NCBI GenBank assembly: GCA_026705465.1
Contig: JAPPAP010000029.1
Location: forward strand, 1-64,000
Length of the DNA: 64,000 nt
Reading direction: 5' to 3'
Source of the DNA: a bacterium
Lineage (GTDB): Bacteria; Actinomycetota; Acidimicrobiia; Acidimicrobiales; Bin134
Shown: positions 47,075 through 54,327 of the stretch, piece by piece
How the letters are laid out: each line of letters begins with the position of its first letter
Position numbering within the stretch: position 1 is the first letter of the stretch
Notes under the pieces: generated by a model
Told to the model about the DNA's origin: nothing
What the model saw: only the letters and a program-made list of their open reading frames with translations
Database searches by the model: none
Made by a program: the position numbers and the translations under genes

Positions 47075-48444
47075 GCACCCCCTCCCGTGCCCATGATCTG
47101 CTCTTCCATCTCCCAGATCATCGTGAGGATCTCCTCTCGGTTCTCGATGAACTCCTGGGACGTCTTCAACTCGCGGGCATCGGCGGTCAATGCCTCCTGG
47201 GCGAAGGGAAGGTCGTAGGTCCGCTCAATGCGACCGGGCCGCGGCGCCATCACAAACAGCTGATCCCCCAAATACAGCGCCTCCTCCACGCTGTGGGTCA
47301 CCAACACGATGGTCTTGCCTGTTTCATTCCACAGGTTGAGCACCAGGCTCTGCATCTTCTCCCGGGTGAGTGCGTCAAGGGCCCCCAGGGGCTCGTCCAT
47401 CAAGATGATCTTGGGATCGTTGGCCAAGCATCGGGCCAAAGCCACCCGCTGCTGCATGCCGCCGGAAAGCTCGTACACCGCCTTGTCGCCGAAATCTTGA
47501 AGCCCGACAATCTGAAGCAGATCTTGCACAGCCTCGCGCGAGGCAGGCCGGGAGCGTCCGTTCATGCGAGCGCCGAAACCTACGTTGTCGTTCACGCTGA
47601 GCCACTCGAACAGCGCACCCTGCTGGAACACCATGCCCCGGTCTTGACCAGGGCCAGTGATCGGGTCGCTACCCAGCTTGACATCACCGGAGGTAGGAGC
47701 CAAGAAGCCGGCGATGATGTTCAAGAGCGTGGTCTTGCCGCACCCCGACGGTCCCAGAAGGGTTAGCAGCCGGCCCGGCTCAAGGGTGAACGAGACATCC
47801 TTGAGCGCCTCCACGCTGCCCCCATCGGGCAGCTCGTACACCATTCCGAGTTGTTCCACCACCAAGGGACTCTCGGTTCTGGACTCCTGGGCCACCTCCA
47901 CCTTGGATGGGTCGAAGTGCACTTCGGGTCGAGCCAATGTGAACCACGCCCGGGCGACCACCAGCGCGGCCACGAGCAGCATCATGTAAGGAATGGAGGA
48001 GTCCTCACGCTGCATGAAGGCCAAAATCACCGCAATGGTTGCGCTGGCCGCCAAGGCGAGCCAGATGTACCAGGCCGTGGCGGCTTGCTTCTCCTCGTCG
48101 GCGCGCCGGAACAGCAACAAAATGGCCAGGAGCGCAGCGCCGCCCACCAGTGAGACCACCGGCTGCCACGGCGACGCGGTGTCGCGGAACGACAGCACCA
48201 CGCCTCCGATGAGAGCGACACCGGCCATGATCTGGCCGATCAGGATGATGCCATCACGGGGCTGGGCGGCCCGATCGGCCCCCTTGAATCGCCGTGACGG
48301 CGTCGCCGCAAGATCAATGAGCATCACCAGCACCGCCAATGCAGTGGCGGCCAGAAGGGCGACCGAGAGCCAATATGCACCACGGGCGATCACATAGGTG
48401 AAGCCGTCGTATACGTCGGCTAGACCATCAACAAACGAATCCAT
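47071..48444 (-). CDS. tauB: ABC transporter ATPase with N-terminal five-helix membrane domain, taurine/sulfonate type
   Basis: This 457-aa protein is about 200 residues longer than a normal TauB/SsuB. The N-terminal part has five hydrophobic helices (about 22-45, 65-86, 95-113, 123-143, 151-168). The ATPase follows, with Walker A GPSGCGKTT at 231-239, Q-loop 'VFQQGALFEWLSVNDNVGFG', signature LSGGMQQRVALARCL and Walker B IILMDEPLGALDALTRE, then 'VTHSVEEALYLGDQLFVMAPRPGRI', typical of nitrate/taurine importers. The membrane part has no recognisable permease EAA loop, so it probably anchors or regulates rather than forms the channel. AAGGG precedes the ATG. Confidence 0.87.
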   Translation of the reverse strand: MDSFVDGLADVYDGFTYVIARGAYWLSVALLAATALAVLVMLIDLAATPSRRFKGADRAAQPRDGIILIGQIMAGVALIGGVVLSFRDTASPWQPVVSLVGGAALLAILLLFRRADEEKQAATAWYIWLALAASATIAVILAFMQREDSSIPYMMLLVAALVVARAWFTLARPEVHFDPSKVEVAQESRTESPLVVEQLGMVYELPDGGSVEALKDVSFTLEPGRLLTLLGPSGCGKTTLLNIIAGFLAPTSGDVKLGSDPITGPGQDRGMVFQQGALFEWLSVNDNVGFGARMNGRSRPASREAVQDLLQIVGLQDFGDKAVYELSGGMQQRVALARCLANDPKIILMDEPLGALDALTREKMQSLVLNLWNETGKTIVLVTHSVEEALYLGDQLFVMAPRPGRIERTYDLPFAQEALTADARELKTSQEFIENREEILTMIWEMEEQIMGTGGGA

Positions 48445-48508
48445 AACGTCCGCCCTTGGTTTTGGAACTCAACCCTGAAGGAACTTAGCTGCTTCGCAAT
48501 GAGCCATC

Positions 48509-48548
48509 AGCGGGAGCGGGCTTGGAGGGGATCAAACCCGCCCCCGCT
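48509..48548 (-). promoter_or_regulatory. Strong hairpin in the tauA-tauB intergenic gap
   Basis: AGCGGGAGCGGG (48509-48520) pairs with CCCGCCCCCGCT (48537-48548) with one mismatch and a 16-nt loop. It lies 9 nt past the tauA stop in a 112-nt gap, with no T-run. Such hairpins after binding-protein genes commonly stabilise the upstream message or reduce read-through, raising the level of the binding protein over the transporter. Confidence 0.6.
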
Positions 48549-48556
48549 GCTCGTGC

Positions 48557-49561
48557 TCAGTCGACGGCTTCGAGGAAGCTCGTATCGACGAAGCTGTCGT
48601 AACTGGACAGGGCCGAGGGGATTTCGCCTTGGGCGACGAAGAAGTCCATCTGGTCCTTCATCACCTGCTGCACGGTTCCTCCGAGCCACGCCTGAGACAA
48701 CTGCACGTCCTTCTCGGGGAACGAGAAGGCGTCCAACAAGGCGATGGTCGGGGCGCGCTCCATGCCCGCCGCTCCAGCGATGGTATCGATGAACGGCTCC
48801 CGGTTGGCGTTGTAGGCCCGGTTGGCGTCCTCGGTCACCTGCAAGAAGCCGGTCACAACTTCGGGATACTGCTCCGCAAATGTGCCGGTAGTGGAGATGA
48901 TGTCGAACACGCGGATGCCGATGGCCTCCTGCTCGGAGCCGGTCATCACCAGGTTGCCGCCGTTGGCGATCATCTGATTCACCGCGCCACCGAACGCGCA
49001 GGCCATGGCCACCTCGCCCGAGTCCAGGGCCGCCACCGCAGCGGGGCCGCCCTCCGACTGGATCAACTCAACCGTGGAGGTGTCCACACCCAGGTGCTCC
49101 AGCATCTTCAATAGCTTGAAGTGGGTCACATTGCCCAGCGGCGTGTAGATGCTCTGGCCAGCCAGCGTCTGCGCCGCGTTGGCCGCGGTGACCCCATAGT
49201 CGGGGTGGGCCACGCAGTTGTCAGCATCGGCATAGCTCACCGCCACACCAACCAGCAACAGGTCAGAGCCGCTAGTCACGAAGTTGGCGAACGGCGTCAA
49301 ACCCTGTGAATAGGAGATGTCGATGTCGCCAGCCTCCATGGCCTGGGCCATATCGCCACCCGACGCGAACGGAATCCAGTTGACCGTCAAACCCAGTTCA
49401 TCGTCGTAGGTTTTCTCAGCCTGGGCCGCCTGATTGGCCGTCGGCCACTCCAGGAAGTAGGCCACGTTCAACTCGCCGCTCTCCGGTGCTGCGTCGTCGT
49501 CGTTACCGCAAGCAGCAGCAATCAACGCCATTACCATAAGCAGTGCCAGTAGTCGCTTCAT
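48557..49561 (-). CDS. tauA: ABC transporter substrate-binding lipoprotein, taurine/sulfonate type
   Basis: This 334-aa lipoprotein has signal MKRLLALLMVMALIAAAC, a lipobox with Cys18, and an acidic linker GNDDDAAPESGE. The mature part is a two-lobe NMT1/TauA-like receptor: 'LNVAYFLEWPTANQAAQAEKTYDDELGLTVNWIPFASGGDMAQAMEAGDIDISYSQGLTPF' with the usual G-G-x-M-x-x-A-M-x-x-G-x-I-D element, then 'VSYADADNCVAHPDYGV' and 'MACAFGGAVNQMI'. GGAGGA lies upstream of the ATG. It follows tpa by 34 nt. Taurine as ligand is inferred from the neighbouring catabolic genes. Confidence 0.88.
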   Translation of the reverse strand: MKRLLALLMVMALIAAACGNDDDAAPESGELNVAYFLEWPTANQAAQAEKTYDDELGLTVNWIPFASGGDMAQAMEAGDIDISYSQGLTPFANFVTSGSDLLLVGVAVSYADADNCVAHPDYGVTAANAAQTLAGQSIYTPLGNVTHFKLLKMLEHLGVDTSTVELIQSEGGPAAVAALDSGEVAMACAFGGAVNQMIANGGNLVMTGSEQEAIGIRVFDIISTTGTFAEQYPEVVTGFLQVTEDANRAYNANREPFIDTIAGAAGMERAPTIALLDAFSFPEKDVQLSQAWLGGTVQQVMKDQMDFFVAQGEIPSALSSYDSFVDTSFLEAVD

Positions 49562-49595
49562 ATTGGTTCCTCCATCTAGATGGATGTTTCTTGCC

Positions 49596-50969
49596 TCATT
49601 TCAAGGCCTTCAGCCAACCGCCTACGCGGTTGAACACTTGGTCGACCCGGCTCAGCAGGTCGTCGATCACTTCAGCATCGGCCACCAGCGGTGGTGAGAT
49701 CATCACCATGGCCGCGCCACGCGAGTCTGGTCGCACCAGCACCCGCGCCTCTCTCACAAACCGGTCCAGTGCCCCGCCGGGCAGCAGCGCGGCGAACTCG
49801 GTCTCGGTCAGATCGATGCCCCGCTCCCGGTCCCGCATCAACTCCACTGCGTAGAAGAACCCCGTCCCCCGCACATCCTTGACACAGGCGTGGGCCGCCA
49901 TCAGATCTCGTAAACCGCCCGACAGGCGGTCCTCATGGCGCAGCACTCCGGCCATGACGTTCTCGTCGCGCAACGCCGTCATGTTGGCGGCCGCCACCGC
50001 AGTGGACACCGGATGGCCGCCGAACGTGGACCCGTGGACATACATGGCCAAAGAGGAATCCCACACCCGTTCTACCAGCGAGCTCTTGACGACAAGGCCA
50101 CCCAAGGGCACGTAGGCGCTGGTGACACCTTTGGCGAATGTGATCATGTCGGGTTCGGCACCGAATCGCTCGCTGCCAAACCAGTGGCCGAGACGGCCGA
50201 ACGAGTTGATCACCTCATCGGCGCACAGCAGCACTCCGTAGGCATCGCAAATGCGGCGGAGTTCCTGCCAGTAACCCTCTGGCGGCACCAGTGCACCGCG
50301 GCCGTTTTGCACCGGCTCGGCGATCACCATAGCCACGGTTTCGGGACCCTCAGCCACAATCGCCTCTTCGATGGCGGTCACGCAGGGCAGCTCCGCGACC
50401 GATTGGCCGGCCTCAAGGCGGCAGTCCAACGTGCTGGGCACGTGTCGCACGGGCCCGGCCAGCAACGGCTGATACGGGTCTCGCAGGTTGGGAATGCCGG
50501 TGAGCATGAGGGCACCGAGCGTGGTGCCGTGGTAGGCCCAGTTCCGGGCGATCACCTTGTGGCGCTGCTCGTCGCCGTTGGCCAAGTGGTAGCAGCGAGC
50601 GAACTTGAGAGCCGACTCCACCGCCTCCGAGCCCGAGTTCACGAAGAACACCCGATCGAGTTCGCCTGGGGCGACCTGGGCGATCATCGAGGCCGCTTCC
50701 ACCGAAGATGGGTGAGCAAAACCCCAGTTGGAGTAGAAGGCCAGCTTGTCCATCTGTTTGGCTGCGGCGGCGGTCAGGTCGCTTCGGCCGTGGCCGAGGT
50801 TGGTGCAGAACAAGCCGGCGAGACCGTCGAGATACTGGTTGCCGTCGGTGTCCCATACGTAGCAGCCCTCGCCACGGTCGATCACCACCAAGCCATCCGC
50901 CATCCATGCGTCGCCCCGTGTGAAATGGGGAACGAGGTGGCGTTGAGCCCGCTCGCGATCGTCAAGCAT
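49596..50969 (-). CDS. tpa: Taurine--pyruvate aminotransferase (class III, PLP)
   Basis: This 457-aa class III aminotransferase has 'VFFVNSGSEAVESALKFARCYH' for PLP phosphate binding, D251 in LCADEVINSFGRLG to hold the pyridine nitrogen, and the PLP-Schiff-base Lys280 in MITFAKGVTSAYVPLGG. Many class III enzymes share these, so the taurine assignment comes from being the first gene of the cluster that also has xsc, pta and a tau-type transporter. The product is sulfoacetaldehyde, with pyruvate becoming alanine. The ATG at 50969 has AGGGGG 9 nt upstream; a GTG nine bases earlier has no room for a binding site. Confidence 0.85.
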   Translation of the reverse strand: MLDDRERAQRHLVPHFTRGDAWMADGLVVIDRGEGCYVWDTDGNQYLDGLAGLFCTNLGHGRSDLTAAAAKQMDKLAFYSNWGFAHPSSVEAASMIAQVAPGELDRVFFVNSGSEAVESALKFARCYHLANGDEQRHKVIARNWAYHGTTLGALMLTGIPNLRDPYQPLLAGPVRHVPSTLDCRLEAGQSVAELPCVTAIEEAIVAEGPETVAMVIAEPVQNGRGALVPPEGYWQELRRICDAYGVLLCADEVINSFGRLGHWFGSERFGAEPDMITFAKGVTSAYVPLGGLVVKSSLVERVWDSSLAMYVHGSTFGGHPVSTAVAAANMTALRDENVMAGVLRHEDRLSGGLRDLMAAHACVKDVRGTGFFYAVELMRDRERGIDLTETEFAALLPGGALDRFVREARVLVRPDSRGAAMVMISPPLVADAEVIDDLLSRVDQVFNRVGGWLKALK

Positions 50970-51002
50970 CTGCCCCACCCCCCTGGAAGCCCCGGAGCTA
51001 CG

Positions 51003-51032
51003 TGAGTTAGACGCTATACAAATGAGTTAGAC
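51003..51032 (-). promoter_or_regulatory. Candidate promoter/operator of the taurine cluster (two 10-bp direct repeats)
   Basis: TGAGTTAGAC (plus strand) occurs at 51003-51012 and 51023-51032, 20 bp apart, two helical turns. On the minus strand a -10-like TATAGC (51018-51013) lies between them and TTGCAC lies 15 nt upstream, 34-43 nt before the tpa start codon. A factor bound to the repeats would straddle the promoter. Promoter and factor are inferred. Confidence 0.5.
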
Positions 51033-51083
51033 AGTGCAATAGATCTGGAAGAACTTCTAATAGTTCCGTTATGAGCTATAGCT

Positions 51084-52052
51084 CTACTCCATCAGGGCGC
51101 GGGCTTCGGCAACGATCTTGTCGGTGTTGGGCAACAGAACTTTCTCCAAGTCGGCGTTGAACGGCATATGGGTGTGAGGCGTTGTCACCCGGGCGATGGG
51201 GGCCTGGAGACTCCAGAACCCATGCTGGGCCACTACCGCCGAGATCTCCGACGCCACCGATCCCATCTCGTGGGCCGGGTCGGCAATAAGGAGACGGCCG
51301 GTCTTGGCCACCGACTCGAGGATGGTGTCGGTGTCCATCGGCACGATCGAGCGCAGGTCGATCACCTCCGCTGAGATCCCCTCGGAGGCGAGCTGCTCGG
51401 CGGCGGCGAGGCCCAGGGTGATCGCCCCGGCCACCGTCACCACGGTTACGTCGGTGCCCTCACGGCGCACCGCGGCTTGGCCCAAGGGCACGATCAGCTC
51501 GCCGTCGGGCACTTCGCTGCTTTGACCCCACAGGCTCCGGTCCTCGAAGGTGATGACCGGATTGTCGTCGCGGATCGCCGCCTTGAGCATCCCCTTGGCG
51601 TCGTGGGGGGTGGCGGGGGCGATCAGCTTGAGCCCCGGAATGGTCATCAGCGTGGCGTAGGGGCGGTCGGAGTGCTGGGCCGCATTCGAAACCCCGTACA
51701 TCATCGGGGCCCGCAGCGTGATGGGCAGTCGGGCCTGGCCGCCGTAGGTGTAGGTGGACTTGGCGATGATGGAGACGATTTGGTCGAAAGCCACGTACAT
51801 GAACGGGGCAATCAGCATGTGGACGATGGGCCGCATCCCGACCATGGCAGCGCCGGCACCAGCGCCGACGAAGCCCGCCTCGGAGATCGGCGTGTTGCGA
51901 ACCCGCTCAGTGCCGAACTTCTCGACCATTCCGGTGCAGTCGCCCATCATGTTCCAGGCCACGTCCTCGCCCATGATGAAGACACTCTCGTCTCGCTCCA
52001 TCTCCTCGGTCATCGCTTCGGTAACCGCCTGGATGTAGCTCACTGTACGCAT
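51084..52052 (-). CDS. 2-oxoacid dehydrogenase E1 component, beta subunit
   Basis: This 322-aa transketolase-like subunit begins 'MRTVSYIQAVTEAMTEEMERDESVFIMGEDVAWNMMGDCTGMVEKFGTERVRNTPISEAGFVGAGAGAAMVGMRPIVH', with the conserved Glu (E59 in ISEAG) that activates ThDP. It ends in a transketolase C-terminal domain ('GELIVPLGQAAVRREGTDVTVVTVAGAITLGLAAAEQLASEGISAEVIDLRSIVPMD'). AGGAGG precedes the ATG. It lies 18 nt after E1-alpha. The relation is to pyruvate, acetoin and branched-chain enzymes; the substrate is not resolvable. A 12-bp palindrome, GAGCTATAGCTC (51073-51084), sits at the stop codon. Confidence 0.92.
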   Translation of the reverse strand: MRTVSYIQAVTEAMTEEMERDESVFIMGEDVAWNMMGDCTGMVEKFGTERVRNTPISEAGFVGAGAGAAMVGMRPIVHMLIAPFMYVAFDQIVSIIAKSTYTYGGQARLPITLRAPMMYGVSNAAQHSDRPYATLMTIPGLKLIAPATPHDAKGMLKAAIRDDNPVITFEDRSLWGQSSEVPDGELIVPLGQAAVRREGTDVTVVTVAGAITLGLAAAEQLASEGISAEVIDLRSIVPMDTDTILESVAKTGRLLIADPAHEMGSVASEISAVVAQHGFWSLQAPIARVTTPHTHMPFNADLEKVLLPNTDKIVAEARALME

Positions 52053-52070
52053 AGTGAATTCCTCCTGCGA

Positions 52071-53048
52071 TCAGCCCGCACTGGGGGCGAAAAGATGGGT
52101 GAAGGCGGCTTCTGGCGGCGGCGCCGGACTCTGCCGGGCGAACTCGATGGCGGCCACGATTTCCTCGCCCACGGCGGCGTCGAGATCATCGACCTGCTGC
52201 TCGTCGAAGCCCCGCTCGACGAGGACCTGGCGGAACAGCACCAGCGGGTCGCGCTCTGTGCGCCAGTACTCCACCTCCTCGGCCGATCGGTAGTGCTCGG
52301 GCAGCCGGCCTATGGCGTGGTTCTCGAACCGGTAGGTCTTGGTCTCCACCAGGCTGGGGCCGCCCCCGCCGCGGGCCCGCTCCACTGCCTCGCTGACGGC
52401 CTCGAACACGGCCAGCACGTCTTGGCCGTCGACGGTCACCCCGGGCATGTCGTAGCCCACAGCCCGAACCGAGATGTCCTCCACCGAAATCGCATCCTTG
52501 GCCGAAGTGAGCTCGCCGTAGCCGTTGTTCTCGCACACGTACACCACCGGGAGCTTCCAGATGGCGGCCAAATTCAGCGACTCGTGGAAAGTGCCCTGGC
52601 TCGATGCCCCGTCGCCGAAGAAGCACAGGCTCACCTTGTCCTCGCCCCGCATCTTGTAGGCCAGCGCTGCGCCGGTGGACACCGGCAGCCCGGAGCCGAC
52701 GATCGAGGTCTCGCCCAAACTCCCGATGCTGAAGTCCGACAGGTGCATCGACCCGCCCTTGCCCTGGTTGACGCCGGTCTCCTTGCCCATCAGCTCGGCC
52801 AGCAGACGGTCGAGCCGGGCCCCCTTGCCGATCGGATGCCCATGGGAGCGGTGGGTCCCGACCATCGAGTCCTCAGTGCGCAGCGCCATGCACGACCCCA
52901 CGATGGACGCCTCCTGTCCGGTGGACGTGTGGAATGCGCCATAGAGCTCCCCGCCCAGCAACAGCTCCTTGGTGGTGTCCTCGAATTTTCGGATGCGGGA
53001 CATCCGCCTATACATCTCCCGCAAGAAATCGCCATCGACTGTGATCAT
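52071..53048 (-). CDS. 2-oxoacid dehydrogenase E1 component, alpha subunit
   Basis: This 325-aa ThDP-binding subunit contains 'GAFHTSTGQEASIVGSCMALRTEDSMVGTHRSHGHPIGKG', the 'GKGGSMHLSD' loop and the ThDP/Mg motif 'LCFFGDGASSQGTFHESLNLAAIWKLPVVYVCENNGY'. It pairs with the E1-beta gene 18 nt downstream. The reading frame stays open for 1.4 kb upstream across E2 on the other strand, but the ATG at 53048 has AGGGGGAG before it and gives the usual length. It is divergent from E2 with a 78-bp shared promoter region. Confidence 0.92.
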   Translation of the reverse strand: MITVDGDFLREMYRRMSRIRKFEDTTKELLLGGELYGAFHTSTGQEASIVGSCMALRTEDSMVGTHRSHGHPIGKGARLDRLLAELMGKETGVNQGKGGSMHLSDFSIGSLGETSIVGSGLPVSTGAALAYKMRGEDKVSLCFFGDGASSQGTFHESLNLAAIWKLPVVYVCENNGYGELTSAKDAISVEDISVRAVGYDMPGVTVDGQDVLAVFEAVSEAVERARGGGGPSLVETKTYRFENHAIGRLPEHYRSAEEVEYWRTERDPLVLFRQVLVERGFDEQQVDDLDAAVGEEIVAAIEFARQSPAPPPEAAFTHLFAPSAG

Positions 53049-53126
53049 CAGCTCCCCCTTCTCTCTGGCAATGCCCTCCGATGGTATTCCGAACCGCCAG
53101 AAGTGGCCGCTAGTCTCCACAACCAC

Positions 53127-54236
53127 ATGGCGACCGAGGTGCGGCTCCCCCAGTGGAGCATGGGAATGGAAGAGGGCCAAGTGGTCACCTGGCACAAGCA
53201 GGTGGGCGACGTGGTGGCCGTCGACGAGCCCCTGGTCGAGATCGAGGCCGAGAAGACCACCGACGACGTGCTCGCCCCCGTGGCCGGAACCATCCTCGAG
53301 ATCCTCGTCGCTGAAGGGGAGACGGTGCCGGCGCTGACGGTGCTGGCGCTGATCGGAGAACCCGGCGAGGCGATAGCCAGCCCAGCGCCGGATCGGCCCT
53401 CGGTGCAGATCACCCCGGTGGCTCGTCGAACGGCCAAGGAACTTGGTGTCGATCTCGAGGCAGTCGTCGGCACCGGCCCGGGAGGGCGCATCACGGAGTA
53501 TGACGTGATCAGCCATGCCACCGACACCCCTGCCGGAGCGGTGGGAGAGCGAGCTTCGAGCCCGACCACAACGGTGCCGCTGGCCGGCATGCGGAGGGTC
53601 ATCGCCTCGCGGATGCACGAGAGCATCCAGTCGATGGCCCAACTCACCCTGGCCCGCCAAATCGACGCCACCGAGATGATCGCGCTTCAGCGAGCATTGA
53701 AGGCCGAAGGAACTGACGTGTCGGTAACTGACTTCGTGCTTAAAGCAGTCACCGTTGCCCTGGCAGATCACCCCGCTCTCAACGCCACCCTGGAAGACGA
53801 CGTGATCACCCAGTACGCCCGAATCGATCTCGGGGTGGCGGTGGCGCTCGAAGACGGCCTCATCGTGCCGGTGGTGCGCGACTCGGGCGCCAAGTCGCTG
53901 GCCGAGCTCTCGGCCGAAGTGCGGGACCTGGCCGAAAGGGTGCGCACCAGGTCGGTCAAGCCCGCCGAGATCACCGGCAGCACGTTCACGGTCACCAACC
54001 TGGGCGCCTACGGCATCGACGCCTTCACCCCCATCATCAATCTTCCCGAGGTGGCCATACTCGGTGTGGGCCGAGCCGTGGAAGTGCCCACTCGCGACGG
54101 CGACAACGTGGTCTGGCGCCAGATGATCACCTTCAGCCTCACCATCGACCATCGAGCCGTGGACGGCGCACCGGGTGCTCAATTTCTCCAGACCCTGGCC
54201 GAGATCATCGCCTCCCCGGCCGCGCTCGCTGATTGA
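53127..54236 (+). CDS. 2-oxoacid dehydrogenase E2 component (dihydrolipoamide acyltransferase)
   Basis: This is a 369-aa protein. One lipoyl domain (1 to about 78) carries the lipoylated Lys in 'EIEAEKTTDDVLAP'. A peripheral-subunit-binding domain follows (about 93-130, 'ITPVARRTAKELGVDLEAVVGTGPGGRITEYDV'). The catalytic acyltransferase domain ends with 'FSLTIDHRAVDGAPGAQFLQTLAEII', whose H-R-x-x-D-G is the active site. It is compact for E2, like acetoin or branched-chain types. The ATG at 53127 (MATEVRLPQWSMGMEEG) is the standard start; a long upstream frame is antisense to E1. No E3 gene is in the window. Confidence 0.94.
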   Translation: MATEVRLPQWSMGMEEGQVVTWHKQVGDVVAVDEPLVEIEAEKTTDDVLAPVAGTILEILVAEGETVPALTVLALIGEPGEAIASPAPDRPSVQITPVARRTAKELGVDLEAVVGTGPGGRITEYDVISHATDTPAGAVGERASSPTTTVPLAGMRRVIASRMHESIQSMAQLTLARQIDATEMIALQRALKAEGTDVSVTDFVLKAVTVALADHPALNATLEDDVITQYARIDLGVAVALEDGLIVPVVRDSGAKSLAELSAEVRDLAERVRTRSVKPAEITGSTFTVTNLGAYGIDAFTPIINLPEVAILGVGRAVEVPTRDGDNVVWRQMITFSLTIDHRAVDGAPGAQFLQTLAEIIASPAALAD

Positions 54237-54327
54237 CCTAGCCAGCGGCTTGACGCCGAAGAATATGCGTCCTGCTAGGGCGAAATTCACCTTGGAAACC
54301 GGGGGTGCGCCGGTAGGCTGAACGACA

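Noticed and set aside
51477-53126. Long plus-strand frame upstream of E2 in phase with it
   Set aside because: It is antisense to E1-alpha and E1-beta, whose motifs are intact. The lipoyl domain begins exactly at the ATG at 53127.
54237-54279. CCTAGC...GCTAGG as a terminator after E2
   Set aside because: Only six pairs across a 31-nt loop and no T-run; too weak to call.
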